Assembly: GCF_019278565.1 (NCBI RefSeq) | Contig: NZ_CP058988.1 | Coordinates: 496,001 to 560,000 of the forward strand | Direction: 5' to 3' | Source: Cellulophaga sp. HaHa_2_95 | GTDB taxonomy: Bacteria; Bacteroidota; Bacteroidia; Flavobacteriales; Flavobacteriaceae | Length of the DNA: 64,000 bases | Shown: piece after piece, positions 8,889 through 17,850 of the stretch | How the letters are laid out: each line of letters opens with the position of its first letter | How positions within the stretch are numbered: position 1 is the first letter of the stretch | Program-made: the position numbers and the translations under genes | The notes under the pieces: generated by a model | Seen by the model: the letters and a program-made list of their open reading frames with translations, nothing else | Told to the model about the DNA's origin: nothing | Database searches by the model: none

Positions 8889-9521
8889 ATGTTCGGAATC
8901 ATAAATTTTGAGGCTTTTTTACTCGCGGGATTACTTATGAATATAACCCCAGGAGCAGACACCATGTATATTCTTGGCAGAAGTATAGCTCAAGGAAAAA
9001 AGGCTGGAATTTTATCTGCATTAGGGATTTCTACAGGCGCTATTTTCCATATTATTTTTGCCACCTTAGGCCTGTCTATACTCCTTGCTAAATCTGCTGC
9101 GGCATTTGAAATTGTTAAATATTTAGGTGCTGCTTATCTTATTTTTTTGGGACTTAAAACAATCTTTAAAGGAGCAGATGAAAAATTTGAGTTAGGGAAT
9201 GAAACGAAGCGGGTAAATTATAGAAAAATTTATTTTTCTGGAGTACTGACCAATATTTTAAATCCGAAAGTAGCCTTATTTTTCCTAGCTTTTTTACCAC
9301 AATTTATAGATCCTGAGTATGTGCAAAGCTCACTTCCATTTCTAATTCTTGGCTTCACCTTTTTACTAACGGGAACCATCTGGTGTTTAATTTTGGCCTT
9401 ATTTGCGTCAAAATTATCGCATCGCATTAGAAAAAATTACAAAATAAAAATGTGGTTGGATAAGGTAACAGGCGGAATTTTTGTTGCGCTAGGAATAAAA
9501 CTCGCATTACTAAAAAAGTAA
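8889..9521 (+). CDS. LysE/RhtB-family amino-acid exporter
   Basis: 210 residues with about six membrane segments. The N-terminal signature of the LysE/RhtB superfamily is clear: LLMNITPGADTMYILGRSIAQGKKAGILSALGISTG at residues 16-51, followed by LGAAYLIFLGLKTI and the second-half segment GVLTNILNPKVALFFLAFLPQFI. These proteins export amino acids or derivatives (lysine, threonine, homoserine lactones) by proton exchange across the inner membrane. It ends 20 nt before the convergent nucleotidyltransferase gene, and no strong terminator hairpin is visible between them. Family sure, substrate unknown. Confidence 0.9.
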   Translation: MFGIINFEAFLLAGLLMNITPGADTMYILGRSIAQGKKAGILSALGISTGAIFHIIFATLGLSILLAKSAAAFEIVKYLGAAYLIFLGLKTIFKGADEKFELGNETKRVNYRKIYFSGVLTNILNPKVALFFLAFLPQFIDPEYVQSSLPFLILGFTFLLTGTIWCLILALFASKLSHRIRKNYKIKMWLDKVTGGIFVALGIKLALLKK

Positions 9522-9540
9522 GGTATCCTTGTTTTCCTCT

Positions 9541-10092
9541 TTATTCGGCTTGCATCGTTAACTGGTGCCACCTACGCTGCCATGATTTTCTATGTATCCG
9601 ATCACGGTATTGGTTTACATCAAAATTTGGAGTAGGTTTAACTATCAATAAAAACAAATCTTCTAAACCATAAGGGGCACAATAGGCTAGCTCATCAAGA
9701 GTAGTTAAACGTACCGCAATGGCCGTTGCCGTTTCTGGCCAATGAGAAATTGCTTCTTCACAGGAGGCATAGGGTTGCTGCCCATTTCTAAGATGCATTC
9801 TTGCTTGGTTTTTAACAGACCAGTTTAGTGTGGGGTGAAGGGCTTTTAATCGTGCTTCAATTTCTTGGTCTTTTACTTTGGTGATGTTGCTACGGTCAAA
9901 ATAAATAACATCAATATCATTCAAAGGCGTACGGGTAAAGCCATGTAATACATCCCAGATTTTATTACGTACAAAGCCAGCACCAATCCAACAATCTTGC
10001 AAGGCTACATCGCGTACAGTTGCCAAAATAGCAAGCATCCAAGCATCCGCTTTAATATGCTGTATCAGTTGTTGTTCTAGCGTTGGGTTCAT
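9541..10092 (-). CDS. Nucleotidyltransferase-family protein (NTP_transf_6 type)
   Basis: 183 residues matching the DUF925/NTP_transf_6 group: WIGAGFVRNKIWDVLHGF near residues 35-52 and the paired acidic NDIDVIYFD at about 58-66, the Asp-x-Asp that would hold metal in the nucleotidyltransferase fold, then the conserved tail YGLEDLFLLIVKPTPNF. The family is widespread but uncharacterised; transfer of a nucleotide to an unknown acceptor is inferred from the fold only. Base composition is a little richer in G+C than the surrounding genes, seen in codons such as GCC and CGT. It is leftward, 44 nt downstream of the epimerase gene and could share its transcript. Confidence 0.8.
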   Translation of the reverse strand: MNPTLEQQLIQHIKADAWMLAILATVRDVALQDCWIGAGFVRNKIWDVLHGFTRTPLNDIDVIYFDRSNITKVKDQEIEARLKALHPTLNWSVKNQARMHLRNGQQPYASCEEAISHWPETATAIAVRLTTLDELAYCAPYGLEDLFLLIVKPTPNFDVNQYRDRIHRKSWQRRWHQLTMQAE

Positions 10093-10136
10093 GTTGAGGT
10101 GTATCTATTATGCATTAATAGAAGTTGTAGCCATCG

Positions 10137-11069
10137 TTATCGTATGCCAAAACTATGTAGTATTTCTTTAATACCTTGGGAATAGGAAGTCACCTTAAAA
10201 TCTGGAAACCGTTTCTTAAATTTTGAGGAATCAAAAATATTATCAATCATATATCTCGGTAGTAACTCTTGGGTTTCCTTTAAATTCGCATTAAAGAAGG
10301 CACCTATTTTTAAGGTAAAGGCACTTAAAATACCATAGTGAATGGTACGGCCTAGTTGTGTAGAGATTTCTGCAAATAGTTCTTTGTACGTTAAACGCTG
10401 GTCATCACAAGGAAGGTGCCATGTTTGTCCAAAAGTATCAGGAGTATTGCCCAGTAGGGCCATAGCTTTACTAGCATCTGGGGTATAAATAAGTGTGCGT
10501 ACCACATCATCTCTTAAAAATACTTTAGGTTCCTTATGTGCCTTTAATTTTTCAAAAACTAAAGCATTGGTAAGTCCTTGTGTTTTTCCAGGACCATAAA
10601 ATTCTGGTGCCCTACAAATCACCGCTTCAATTTCTTTTTCTTGGATTGCTTTTAAAAGTAGTTCTGCCGCAATTTTTTTAGCAATTCCTTTTTTTCCTTT
10701 TGAAGCAAAAGGAGAATCCTCGCGTTGTATTTTACGATCCTGAGCATACGCATACGTATTATCAAAGTAAACAAGCTTACAATTATTAGCTTTGCAGGCT
10801 GCAATAACGTTTTTCATAATTTTTGGCCAATCGCTCAACCAAACCGAAGATTTATAAGGTAAGCCTACAGTCATATACGCAATAGTTGCATTTTCTAATG
10901 CCTTATGTACGTCTTCAGGATGTAATAAATTGCCTTTAAATAATAAATCTTCTGGGTGCACCTTTTGGGGAGTGCGCCCCATAAGTGTGATGTCTTGCGT
11001 GTATTTGGCGCGTAATTCTTTTGCCAATTCTTCCCCTATAATTCCGTTTGCTCCTAAAATTACCTGCAT
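10137..11069 (-). CDS. NAD(P)-dependent epimerase/reductase, SDR extended type
   Basis: The start at 11069 gives MQVILGANGIIGEEL, so the Rossmann G-x-x-G-x-x-G motif begins at residue 5 as usual; upstream in-frame ATGs at 11090 and 11138 would add 7 and 23 residues. In 310 residues the SDR features are a LVYFDNTYAYAQ stretch with the active-site Tyr region, a K-rich segment following, and CRAPEFYGPG in the sugar-epimerase style. The family modifies nucleotide sugars or similar alcohol substrates in the cytoplasm. It carries no operon context that names a substrate. SDR assignment firm, reaction not determined. Confidence 0.8.
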   Translation of the reverse strand: MQVILGANGIIGEELAKELRAKYTQDITLMGRTPQKVHPEDLLFKGNLLHPEDVHKALENATIAYMTVGLPYKSSVWLSDWPKIMKNVIAACKANNCKLVYFDNTYAYAQDRKIQREDSPFASKGKKGIAKKIAAELLLKAIQEKEIEAVICRAPEFYGPGKTQGLTNALVFEKLKAHKEPKVFLRDDVVRTLIYTPDASKAMALLGNTPDTFGQTWHLPCDDQRLTYKELFAEISTQLGRTIHYGILSAFTLKIGAFFNANLKETQELLPRYMIDNIFDSSKFKKRFPDFKVTSYSQGIKEILHSFGIR

Positions 11070-11229
11070 GTTCTTTTTTGTATTTAGCATCGTATTCAAC
11101 ACTACAAAGATACTGGGGAATAGTACTTTTTCACCCATTTATAAATGTAAGTAAAACTTAAAATTAGGTAAGCTATTCTCTTTTTTGGTGTTTCATCATC
11201 AAAAAAAATAGGGGCTAAATTCTAGGAAG

Positions 11230-11850
11230 TTATTCTGGTGTTACTCTTAGATGAGGTAATGAATAATATGCTGCACTATTGTTAAAGGGACTAAAAAAAT
11301 AGACGGTACCAAATTCAATTTTTTTAAAATCAGTAAGTACTTTATGGTCTTTAAGGAGTCCTATCCTAAATTTGGAAGAATGATATTCATTGATGAGTAG
11401 TGCAGGCAAAATATACATTTTTCTATGCTGTTCAAAATAACCGTTTTTTATTTTTCCCCTTATCGTATACGTTTTTAAAAGACTATCATTTATGGTTACC
11501 GAAGCTCTGATTTTCTTTTTACTGAGTACTTTAAGGGTGACGAGATAGGGCTTGTTTTCTTTGTTTACCTGTTTGGAAACGATTTTAAATTCTTTGGCTC
11601 TAAGGTAAGACCCCCAGAAATAATCTAAATAGGGAGGACCTTCACTGGTATTATTTTCATAGGTCCCGTTGATTAAATACAAATTCTCTGCGGTGAGTTC
11701 TATTTGGTTTGGGGCTAATGCGGTCTTCTTTAAGGTGGCGCAAGAACTTATAAACAAGAGCATACACCAATAGGCTACAAGTTTTAGGAAAGACGTGTCT
11801 CTTTTATTTTTAGTAAAGAATGCTTTAAACATAGGCCTTGGTTTATTCAT
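11230..11850 (-). CDS. Hypothetical lipoprotein
   Basis: 206 residues. The lipobox (LLFISSC) lies late, at about residue 37, because the predicted N-region is long; an internal ATG (MFKAFF, residue 7) might be the true start. The mature protein is basic, with LTAENLYLINGTYENN and a strand-rich middle (RASVTINDSLLKTYTIRGKIKNGYF). Nothing matches a known domain. Probably an envelope protein. It stands between the epimerase gene and a GNAT gene, with 139 nt before it, so it may have its own promoter. Confidence 0.6.
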   Translation of the reverse strand: MNKPRPMFKAFFTKNKRDTSFLKLVAYWCMLLFISSCATLKKTALAPNQIELTAENLYLINGTYENNTSEGPPYLDYFWGSYLRAKEFKIVSKQVNKENKPYLVTLKVLSKKKIRASVTINDSLLKTYTIRGKIKNGYFEQHRKMYILPALLINEYHSSKFRIGLLKDHKVLTDFKKIEFGTVYFFSPFNNSAAYYSLPHLRVTPE

Positions 11851-11989
11851 ATGGTAAGCGATTACTATTTTACTTAATTTTTCGTGACTGGCACTTCTTT
11901 ACAGGTTTTATTTTTTGCTTTAATCTTTGATTCTTTGCTTGAGTTGCAGGCGCCTTAAAGGGTAACTTAAACGAATAAGCGGAGTTACT

Positions 11990-12502
11990 TTAAGAGTTTA
12001 CTACTTTGCTATACAGACAACGTTCTCCTCGTTCAGGAGTAGTAAACGTACTGATAAAGTTTAATCCTAATTTTTTTAATACGTTTCTTGATGCGCTATT
12101 GGTTGGGTGTACGGTTGCGACAAGTTTTGGGAGTTTTAGATGGTTTTGCGCATGTGTTAACCAGAAGTTTCCAATTTCGGTAGCCAAGCCCTTACCCCAA
12201 TAGTCCTGATGGAGAATAAACCCAAATTCGTGTGCATGATCTCCTTGATAATGACAAGGATGAATGCCTGAAATACCCACAAGAGATCCGTCTGCTTTAT
12301 CCGTAACACACCAGAATCCGAAGGCATCCTTTGTAGTTCTAATAAATTCCTCATTGATAAGGCTTTCAAATTCTACTCTGGTAAAAGTGCGGCCCTTTAA
12401 AGTAGATTTCATGACGAGCTCATTTTCACAACATAGTTTTTCTAATGCAAGTCTATACTCAGGGAGGTAAGGCTTAAATTGAAGGCGTTCTGTTTGTAGC
12501 AT
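11990..12502 (-). CDS. GNAT-family N-acetyltransferase, RimJ/RimL-like
   Basis: 170 residues starting MLQTERLQFKPYLPEYR, the standard opening of RimJ/RimL-type acetyltransferases. The acetyl-CoA loop region reads HEFGFILHQDYWGKGLATEIGNFWL at about residues 90-114 (G-K-G-L-A), and the C-terminal block is HPTNSASRNVLKKLGLNF. Members acetylate N-terminal amines of ribosomal proteins or small molecules. An imperfect inverted repeat (GTAACT facing AGTTAC) just past the stop may terminate transcription. It is separate from the DUF2314 gene by 33 nt. Family clear, substrate unknown. Confidence 0.85.
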   Translation of the reverse strand: MLQTERLQFKPYLPEYRLALEKLCCENELVMKSTLKGRTFTRVEFESLINEEFIRTTKDAFGFWCVTDKADGSLVGISGIHPCHYQGDHAHEFGFILHQDYWGKGLATEIGNFWLTHAQNHLKLPKLVATVHPTNSASRNVLKKLGLNFISTFTTPERGERCLYSKVVNS

Positions 12503-12535
12503 ACGTTAGATGAGAATAGTCAACTATTTGAATTT

Positions 12536-13411
12536 CTAATCCTCTAAACCAAGAACTTTCCATTGGTTTTCTATTTTATATGTATTAAATTTCTGTACTG
12601 ATTTTCCGCCATCGGGGTAGTGGCATGTTTCGGTAATAATACAGTGGTCATCGGAAATAGTTTGTCTGCTAAAAGCTCTTTTAAGATCCTTAAATTTTGG
12701 CATTCCGTGTTCTTGCATATTCTTTATGTACGATAGCCTTAGCAGTTCTGAAGTAGAAGCAATGATCTCTTCATTCAGTTCTATTTTAACGGTTCGTTTT
12801 AGCATAAATTCTGCCTCCTTATGAAAATCTTTACAGCTGATAGCCTTCTCTAAATTATCTTCATCATAGGCATTTTCTAGGGCTAAGATGGCCCCTTCTG
12901 GGGTGTCTAAATTAGGAAGGAAATAATCTTCACCTTCATCTATAAACATGCCTCCAAGGCTTTTATCAAAATTGGCTAATTCAGCTCCACTAATACCATC
13001 ACGGATAGCGCGAATGGTATAGCCGCCAATAAGTCTTCCGTTTTCTATAATCATCCAATCTGAAACCTCATTAGCAGTAATTCCTATTTTTTCATTAATC
13101 CGTACATTGGTAACATCAATAGGTTCATTACCTACCACACCAAAAATATTTCCGTCGGTATCAAAGCTTGGTTCCATCAGCCAGATATGTTCTATTTTTC
13201 CATCATCTTCTATTCTAGCTTTAATCGAAAAATAATGCTGATCTTTTTTTGGATGAGCAAGACAAGCTTCAAAATAATGCAGGGTGAGCTTTGCTTTTTC
13301 CATTGCCCAATTCATCCGGTCATTATCATTAGAGGCGTTATAAACATCAGGATTTCCTTCGCGTTGCCGTACTGTTTCTTTCTTGCCAAATAACCTGTTT
13401 AGTAATCCCAT
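12536..13411 (-). CDS. DUF2314 domain protein with C-terminal NTF2-like part
   Basis: 291 residues. Residues about 30-140 match DUF2314 (YegJ-like), with MNWAMEKAKLTLHYFEACL, the YFSIKARIEDDGKIEHIWL strand pair and VGITANEVSDWMI region. The C-terminal part from about 165 (GAILALENAYDEDNLEKAISC, then a conserved TYKIENQWKVLGL end) resembles SnoaL/NTF2-like cone domains. No signal peptide follows the MGLLNRLFGKKE start, an amphipathic N-terminus often seen in peripheral cytoplasmic proteins. Function is unknown for the family. It lies 104 nt after the S41 protease terminator, so it probably has its own promoter in that gap. Confidence 0.75.
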   Translation of the reverse strand: MGLLNRLFGKKETVRQREGNPDVYNASNDNDRMNWAMEKAKLTLHYFEACLAHPKKDQHYFSIKARIEDDGKIEHIWLMEPSFDTDGNIFGVVGNEPIDVTNVRINEKIGITANEVSDWMIIENGRLIGGYTIRAIRDGISGAELANFDKSLGGMFIDEGEDYFLPNLDTPEGAILALENAYDEDNLEKAISCKDFHKEAEFMLKRTVKIELNEEIIASTSELLRLSYIKNMQEHGMPKFKDLKRAFSRQTISDDHCIITETCHYPDGGKSVQKFNTYKIENQWKVLGLED

Positions 13412-13514
13412 AATTTTTTTTTAGTGGTGTTTGTATATAGCTACACCTCTAAAATAGAGAAAAAAAGCGGCGATTGTTCATACATTTAGACGAACTGCAA
13501 TGTATAGGGAAGAG

Positions 13515-13542
13515 AAAAGGCTATCTGTTGGGATAGCCTTTT
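13515..13542 (-). terminator. Rho-independent terminator of the S41 protease gene
   Basis: A perfect 10 bp stem, AAAAGGCTAT facing ATAGCCTTTT, with an 8 nt loop, starts 21 nt past the stop of the leftward S41 protease gene and ends in a T-rich run on the minus strand. Confidence 0.85.
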
Positions 13543-13562
13543 GGTATATAAGAAGTGTTTTT

Positions 13563-15191
13563 TTATTTTAAAATGCTTTTATACTTCGCCGCATCATTCA
13601 AAAGTTCTGTAGCGGTTAGAATAGCCTCATCATGGGTTAAGAAATAATCATAAAGCCCTTGGCTATAAAAATAGCGTGTAATAATTTCATCTTCTAATTG
13701 CTTTTTAATCTCCTTTTTAGATTTGTCCAATCCTGTGATTTTCTTGGTATTTATTTCTGCCAATAGCTCACGGTATTTTTCTTGAACCTGCGTATCTAAT
13801 AAGTCGGTGTCATTTAAAGTCATCGCTTTATTTAACGCCTTTTCAGTAGCGGTTTCAAACGTAAATCCAGAAGATTTAATATAGGTTTTAAAAGCTTCAA
13901 AATGTGCGTCTGTAAATTCAAAACTAGCAACATCAGGAACACTATTTTTATAGTAGAACTGTGTGGCATAGTTAAAAATAGCATTTTCACGAAGCAATGC
14001 CGTGGTAAGGGTATTGGTTTTTAATGCAGCGATTTCTACATCTGGTAATACACCACCACCATCTTGTACTTTACGACCATTACGGGTTTTAAAGTCATGA
14101 ATGTCTGTTGTTTTCACCGCATTCCCCGCAGCATCTCTATTCCAATAATCTAAAGACTGTATGCATCTGCCAGAAGGTGTATAGTAGCGAGAAATAGTTA
14201 CTTTTAATTGAGTGCCGTACGTGAGTTTTAAAGGGCGTTGTACTAAGCCTTTTCCAAAACTACGAGCACCAATAACTACAGCCCTATCTAAATCTTGTAA
14301 GCCACCAGAAACAATTTCACTTGCCGATGCACTACTTCCATTCACTAAAACTACTAACGGAATTTCTGTATCTACAGGCGCATTTTTTGTTTTGTATTCA
14401 GAATTAAATTTTTTGACCTTAGACTTTGTAGTAACAATCAACTCTCCTTTGGGTACAAATAAATTGGTAACATTGATCGCTTCTGACAGTAGGCCTCCCG
14501 GATTTCCTCTTAAATCTAAAATGATTTTTTGCGCTCCTTTATTCTTTAAATCGATTAAAGCAGCTTTGGTTTGTTCTGATGCTTTTTTATTAAATTTAGC
14601 TAGGACAATATAACCTGTTTTTTCATTCACCATTTTGTAATAGGGCACAGCGTCTACCTCAATAGCTTCTCTAGTGATGCTCGTAGTCTTGGTTTCACCT
14701 TGTCTGTTGTAGGTCACCGTTACGCTTGTATTGTTTGCCCCTTTTAAAAGTTCTGTGGCATTGTCTTTAAAATCTTTAACATCAATTTCTCCAATTTTAA
14801 TAATTTCATCGCCTGCTTTTAAACCTGCTTTATCTGCAGGATTGCCTTTATAAGGCTCAACAATAACCAGCTTATCATCATAAGCTCTAACAATAGCACC
14901 TATACCAGAGTATTCTCCTGCATTACTAATTTTATACGCTTCAACATCTTGTTCGTTTAAGAAACGAGTATAAGGATCAAGACCTTCCAACATACTTTTT
15001 ATGGCGGTATCCATTAATTCTGCGGGATTGGTTTCATCCACATAATTCATGTTCAATTCTTTGAACAAGGTGGTGAAAATCTCTATCTGTTTTGCGATTT
15101 CGAAAAAATCACTTTTAAAACTACTCCCAACGACAATAAATACGAGGGCAAAAACAGGAATGATAACACGTTTTTTAATCAGTTTTTTCAT
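13563..15191 (-). CDS. S41-family C-terminal processing protease (CtpA/Prc type)
   Basis: The ATG at 15191 (MKKLIKKRVIIPVFALVFIV) is preferred to a TTG seven codons upstream; it gives 542 residues. A signal anchor precedes a PDZ domain (about 80-170, with SGIGAIV and LKAGDEIIKI) and the S41 core: the substrate-binding LDLRGNPGGLL near 227, the serine block GSSASASEI near 286-293 and the lysine in SFGKGLVQ near 314, forming a Ser-Lys dyad. These periplasmic proteases trim or degrade proteins from the C-terminus. It follows rnpA by 50 nt, an arrangement common in flavobacteria. Very secure. Confidence 0.95.
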   Translation of the reverse strand: MKKLIKKRVIIPVFALVFIVVGSSFKSDFFEIAKQIEIFTTLFKELNMNYVDETNPAELMDTAIKSMLEGLDPYTRFLNEQDVEAYKISNAGEYSGIGAIVRAYDDKLVIVEPYKGNPADKAGLKAGDEIIKIGEIDVKDFKDNATELLKGANNTSVTVTYNRQGETKTTSITREAIEVDAVPYYKMVNEKTGYIVLAKFNKKASEQTKAALIDLKNKGAQKIILDLRGNPGGLLSEAINVTNLFVPKGELIVTTKSKVKKFNSEYKTKNAPVDTEIPLVVLVNGSSASASEIVSGGLQDLDRAVVIGARSFGKGLVQRPLKLTYGTQLKVTISRYYTPSGRCIQSLDYWNRDAAGNAVKTTDIHDFKTRNGRKVQDGGGVLPDVEIAALKTNTLTTALLRENAIFNYATQFYYKNSVPDVASFEFTDAHFEAFKTYIKSSGFTFETATEKALNKAMTLNDTDLLDTQVQEKYRELLAEINTKKITGLDKSKKEIKKQLEDEIITRYFYSQGLYDYFLTHDEAILTATELLNDAAKYKSILK

Positions 15192-15240
15192 GGGTATTTT
15201 TATTTTGATCAAATCAAGAATACACTTTATGGAAGTGGCT

Positions 15241-15681
15241 TTACTTGATTTCTTCTGAAGTCGATTTTTTTTCTTGGGCTATTTTTTTATTGAATTTATC
15301 AAGAAGCACTTCCATTTTCTGGTGTACCGCTTTACTCTCAGGCATTTCTTTTCCAAGATATAAAATTAACAACGCATACTTATCTGTACTATTGTTACTT
15401 ACCATAGATTTATTAAGCCGGTAAGCTTCTCGTAGCAAGCGTTTTATTCTATTTCTTTTTACAGCGCTTTTGAAATTACGTTTTGAAACTGTAACTCCAG
15501 CTTTTATAGGTACATTATCTTTAAAATCTGCTTTTACGTAAATAACACGCAGTGGAAAATTAGCCACACTTTTTCCTTCTGCGAACATTTTTTCAAAAAG
15601 CTTTTTGCTTTTTAGTTTTTCAGCTCTTGAATAGCTAAAATCAGGTTTGTTTTCCACGGTTTTTATTGCTGTATATTGCAA
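15241..15681 (-). CDS. rnpA: Ribonuclease P protein component
   Basis: 146 residues with the RnpA signature KRNRIKRLLREAYRLN at about residues 76-91, the RNR helix that contacts the 5' leader of pre-tRNA, and the preceding FPLRVIYVKADF and AGVTVSKRNFKSAV strands. RnpA binds the catalytic RNA and improves 5' processing of tRNA precursors. No ATG opens the frame: a TTG at 15681 or a GTG at 15657 must start it; the GTG is nearer to the usual family length. It is followed by the S41 protease. The rnpB RNA is not in this window. Confidence 0.95.
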   Translation of the reverse strand: MQYTAIKTVENKPDFSYSRAEKLKSKKLFEKMFAEGKSVANFPLRVIYVKADFKDNVPIKAGVTVSKRNFKSAVKRNRIKRLLREAYRLNKSMVSNNSTDKYALLILYLGKEMPESKAVHQKMEVLLDKFNKKIAQEKKSTSEEIK

Positions 15682-15828
15682 AGATACTGTTTCATGCGAT
15701 ATAGTTATTATCGCAAGGCATTTTGTGTAGCTCTAGGCAATCAATAGCTTTTTAAAGAGCGTATTATAGTCCTTTATGAGTATAGTAACCCTGTAATGAA
15801 AAGTAACCTCAAGTCGTTTAAAACAAAA

Positions 15829-15856
15829 AAAAGGCATTGCTTTCGCAACACCTTTT
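15829..15856 (-). terminator. Terminator downstream of the M1 peptidase gene
   Basis: An inverted repeat of AAAGG, a CA mismatch and TTGC facing GCAA, CA and CCTTT, with a TTTC loop, lies 25 nt past the stop of the leftward M1 peptidase gene and is flanked by A/T tracts on both sides. It separates that gene from rnpA. Confidence 0.7.
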
Positions 15857-15880
15857 CAAATCATTAATTTATATTAGAAA

Positions 15881-17728
15881 TTACTTATTTTCCCAAGCAT
15901 TGTTTTCAAGATTTACATCTGCCATTAATTGTGAAGGATCAATAACAATTGCTTTTATAGCCGTTAAAGGCTTAGCAATAGTAAAATCATAGGTAGGGAA
16001 AGCCCAAGGCCAATCTTCTACTACCGTACGTGTTAAGTTAGGGTAAGGATTTTCTTTTTCACCACGCATCATTCTAAGTGGTGCATAGAAAGTTTCTTGT
16101 GTATCATCTGCATATACTACCAAAATATCAAGAGGCATAGGCATTAAACCAATACGCTCTAAGCTAACTTTCGTTTGTTCCCCATCTGCAACAACAGCGG
16201 TAATACCATAATCTATAGTATTGGTTGTTTGCGTCCAATCCATCAAATACCAATCTAGTTCCATCCCAGAAACCTTTTCAGCCGTTCTCTTAATATCGTT
16301 TGGCGTAGGATGTTTGAATTTGAAATCGTTAAAATACTTTTTTAAGGTTTCCATTAAATTCTCTTGGCCAATAATATAACCTAATTGCGCTAAGAAAATT
16401 TCTCCTTTGCTATAAGCTGCAATACTATACGGCATGTTTTCAGCATAGCGATCTGCATGCGTAGTTTGCGGTTGCTCTTTACCAGATTTTACTAAATAGT
16501 TATAGCCTTTATAAGACCCCTCAAACGGATTTGTTTTTTTCTCTCCCATATATTCATTCATATATAAGTGCGATATAAAACTGGTAAACCCTTCATCCAT
16601 CCACTCATGTTTAGCCTCATTAGAGGCCAAAATATGCTGAAACCACGAGTGCGCCATTTCATGTGCCGTTACGCCCACAAGACTTCCAAATTTACGTTCT
16701 CCAGTAATAAGTGTTGCCATAGCATATTCCATTCCTCCATCACCACCTTGGATTACAGAATATTGATCATATGGATATGTACCTACATTCTTGCTGAAAA
16801 ATTGCATCATTTCTACAGTCTTAGGCTGTAATTTTTTCCAATTTTCTTTTATCGCTGCATTGTCTTTGTACAAGAAGTGAAGCATAGGACCATTTTCTAC
16901 CTGTAAAGTATCATGGATGTATTCCGGATCTGCTGCCCACATAAAGTCATGTACCATAGGCGCTTTAAAATGCCATGTTAAGGTTTTTCCTTTTTGCTTT
17001 TTTATTTTTGTTCCTGCTGCTTCATACCCATGACCAATTTCTTGTGCATTTTGTAAATAGCCACTTCCACCAACGGTGTAGTTTTTGTCTATGGTAATCT
17101 TTACATCAAAATCTCCCCATACGCCTTGAAATTCACGCGCAATATATGGATCTGCGTGCCAGCCTTCAAAATCATATTCGGCTAATTTTGGATACCACTG
17201 GCTCATAGAAAGCGCAACGCCTTCTTCGCTATCGCGACCAGAACGACGAATTTGAATAGGAATTTGACCTTTGAAAACCATGTCAAAAGTTGCTGTACCT
17301 CCAGGTGGGATAGCTTCTGCCAAGGTAACAACAAGAACAGTACCTTCTTCTGAAAAACTTACCGGCTTTCCGTTTTGGGTAAGGGATGTAGGGTGTAAGT
17401 ATCCTATCTCATCAGGCTGTAAGGTAGAAATTCTACTTTTTCCATCGGCCATCATACGGTCATCAGGATCTGCGATACTTTGTAAACGCCTGTCCATTTC
17501 ACTGCCGGGTTGAAAGGCATTAAAATACAAGTGATAATATACTTTGTTTAAAGCGTCTGGAGAATTATTGGTATATACTAATTTTTGAGTTCCAGTGTAC
17601 TCATGTGATTTTACATCCATGTCTACATCCATCGTGTAAGCTACATGCTGCTGCCAATACGATGTGTTTTGAGCGAAACCACTAAGGCCTGTCACCAAAA
17701 CTAAAAGGCTGAGAATTGTTTTTTTCAT
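15881..17728 (-). CDS. M1-family zinc metallopeptidase, exported
   Basis: 615 residues with a type I signal peptide cut after about residue 19 (SGFAQ). The gluzincin motif HEMAH is at 356-360, with the third zinc ligand Glu379 in EWMDEGF, exactly 18 residues after the motif. The exopeptidase GAMEN signature is changed to GGMEY (331-335), as in many Bacteroidota M1 members. An N-terminal saddle domain (about 25-240) precedes the catalytic domain, and a beta-sheet region closes the protein. It probably removes N-terminal residues from peptides in the periplasm. It sits alone with its own terminator. Confidence 0.9.
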   Translation of the reverse strand: MKKTILSLLVLVTGLSGFAQNTSYWQQHVAYTMDVDMDVKSHEYTGTQKLVYTNNSPDALNKVYYHLYFNAFQPGSEMDRRLQSIADPDDRMMADGKSRISTLQPDEIGYLHPTSLTQNGKPVSFSEEGTVLVVTLAEAIPPGGTATFDMVFKGQIPIQIRRSGRDSEEGVALSMSQWYPKLAEYDFEGWHADPYIAREFQGVWGDFDVKITIDKNYTVGGSGYLQNAQEIGHGYEAAGTKIKKQKGKTLTWHFKAPMVHDFMWAADPEYIHDTLQVENGPMLHFLYKDNAAIKENWKKLQPKTVEMMQFFSKNVGTYPYDQYSVIQGGDGGMEYAMATLITGERKFGSLVGVTAHEMAHSWFQHILASNEAKHEWMDEGFTSFISHLYMNEYMGEKKTNPFEGSYKGYNYLVKSGKEQPQTTHADRYAENMPYSIAAYSKGEIFLAQLGYIIGQENLMETLKKYFNDFKFKHPTPNDIKRTAEKVSGMELDWYLMDWTQTTNTIDYGITAVVADGEQTKVSLERIGLMPMPLDILVVYADDTQETFYAPLRMMRGEKENPYPNLTRTVVEDWPWAFPTYDFTIAKPLTAIKAIVIDPSQLMADVNLENNAWENK

Positions 17729-17778
17729 TGTTATTTTTTTTGAGTATAATTAGTCAATTGCCCTAAAGATAAAAAGAT

Positions 17779-17813
17779 CATAGAAATTAAAAGCGTAACT
17801 TAAAATTTCTATG
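17779..17813 (-). terminator. Terminator-like hairpin after the S8 protease gene
   Basis: A perfect 10 bp inverted repeat, CATAGAAATT facing AATTTCTATG with a 15 nt loop, lies between the S8 protease stop and the M1 peptidase start. On the minus strand it is followed by ATCTTTTTATCT. The stem is AT-rich, so strength is uncertain. Confidence 0.55.
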
Positions 17814-17850
17814 ACCTTTTTAGTTCTGCTAGGTCTTTTTAGCGAAATTC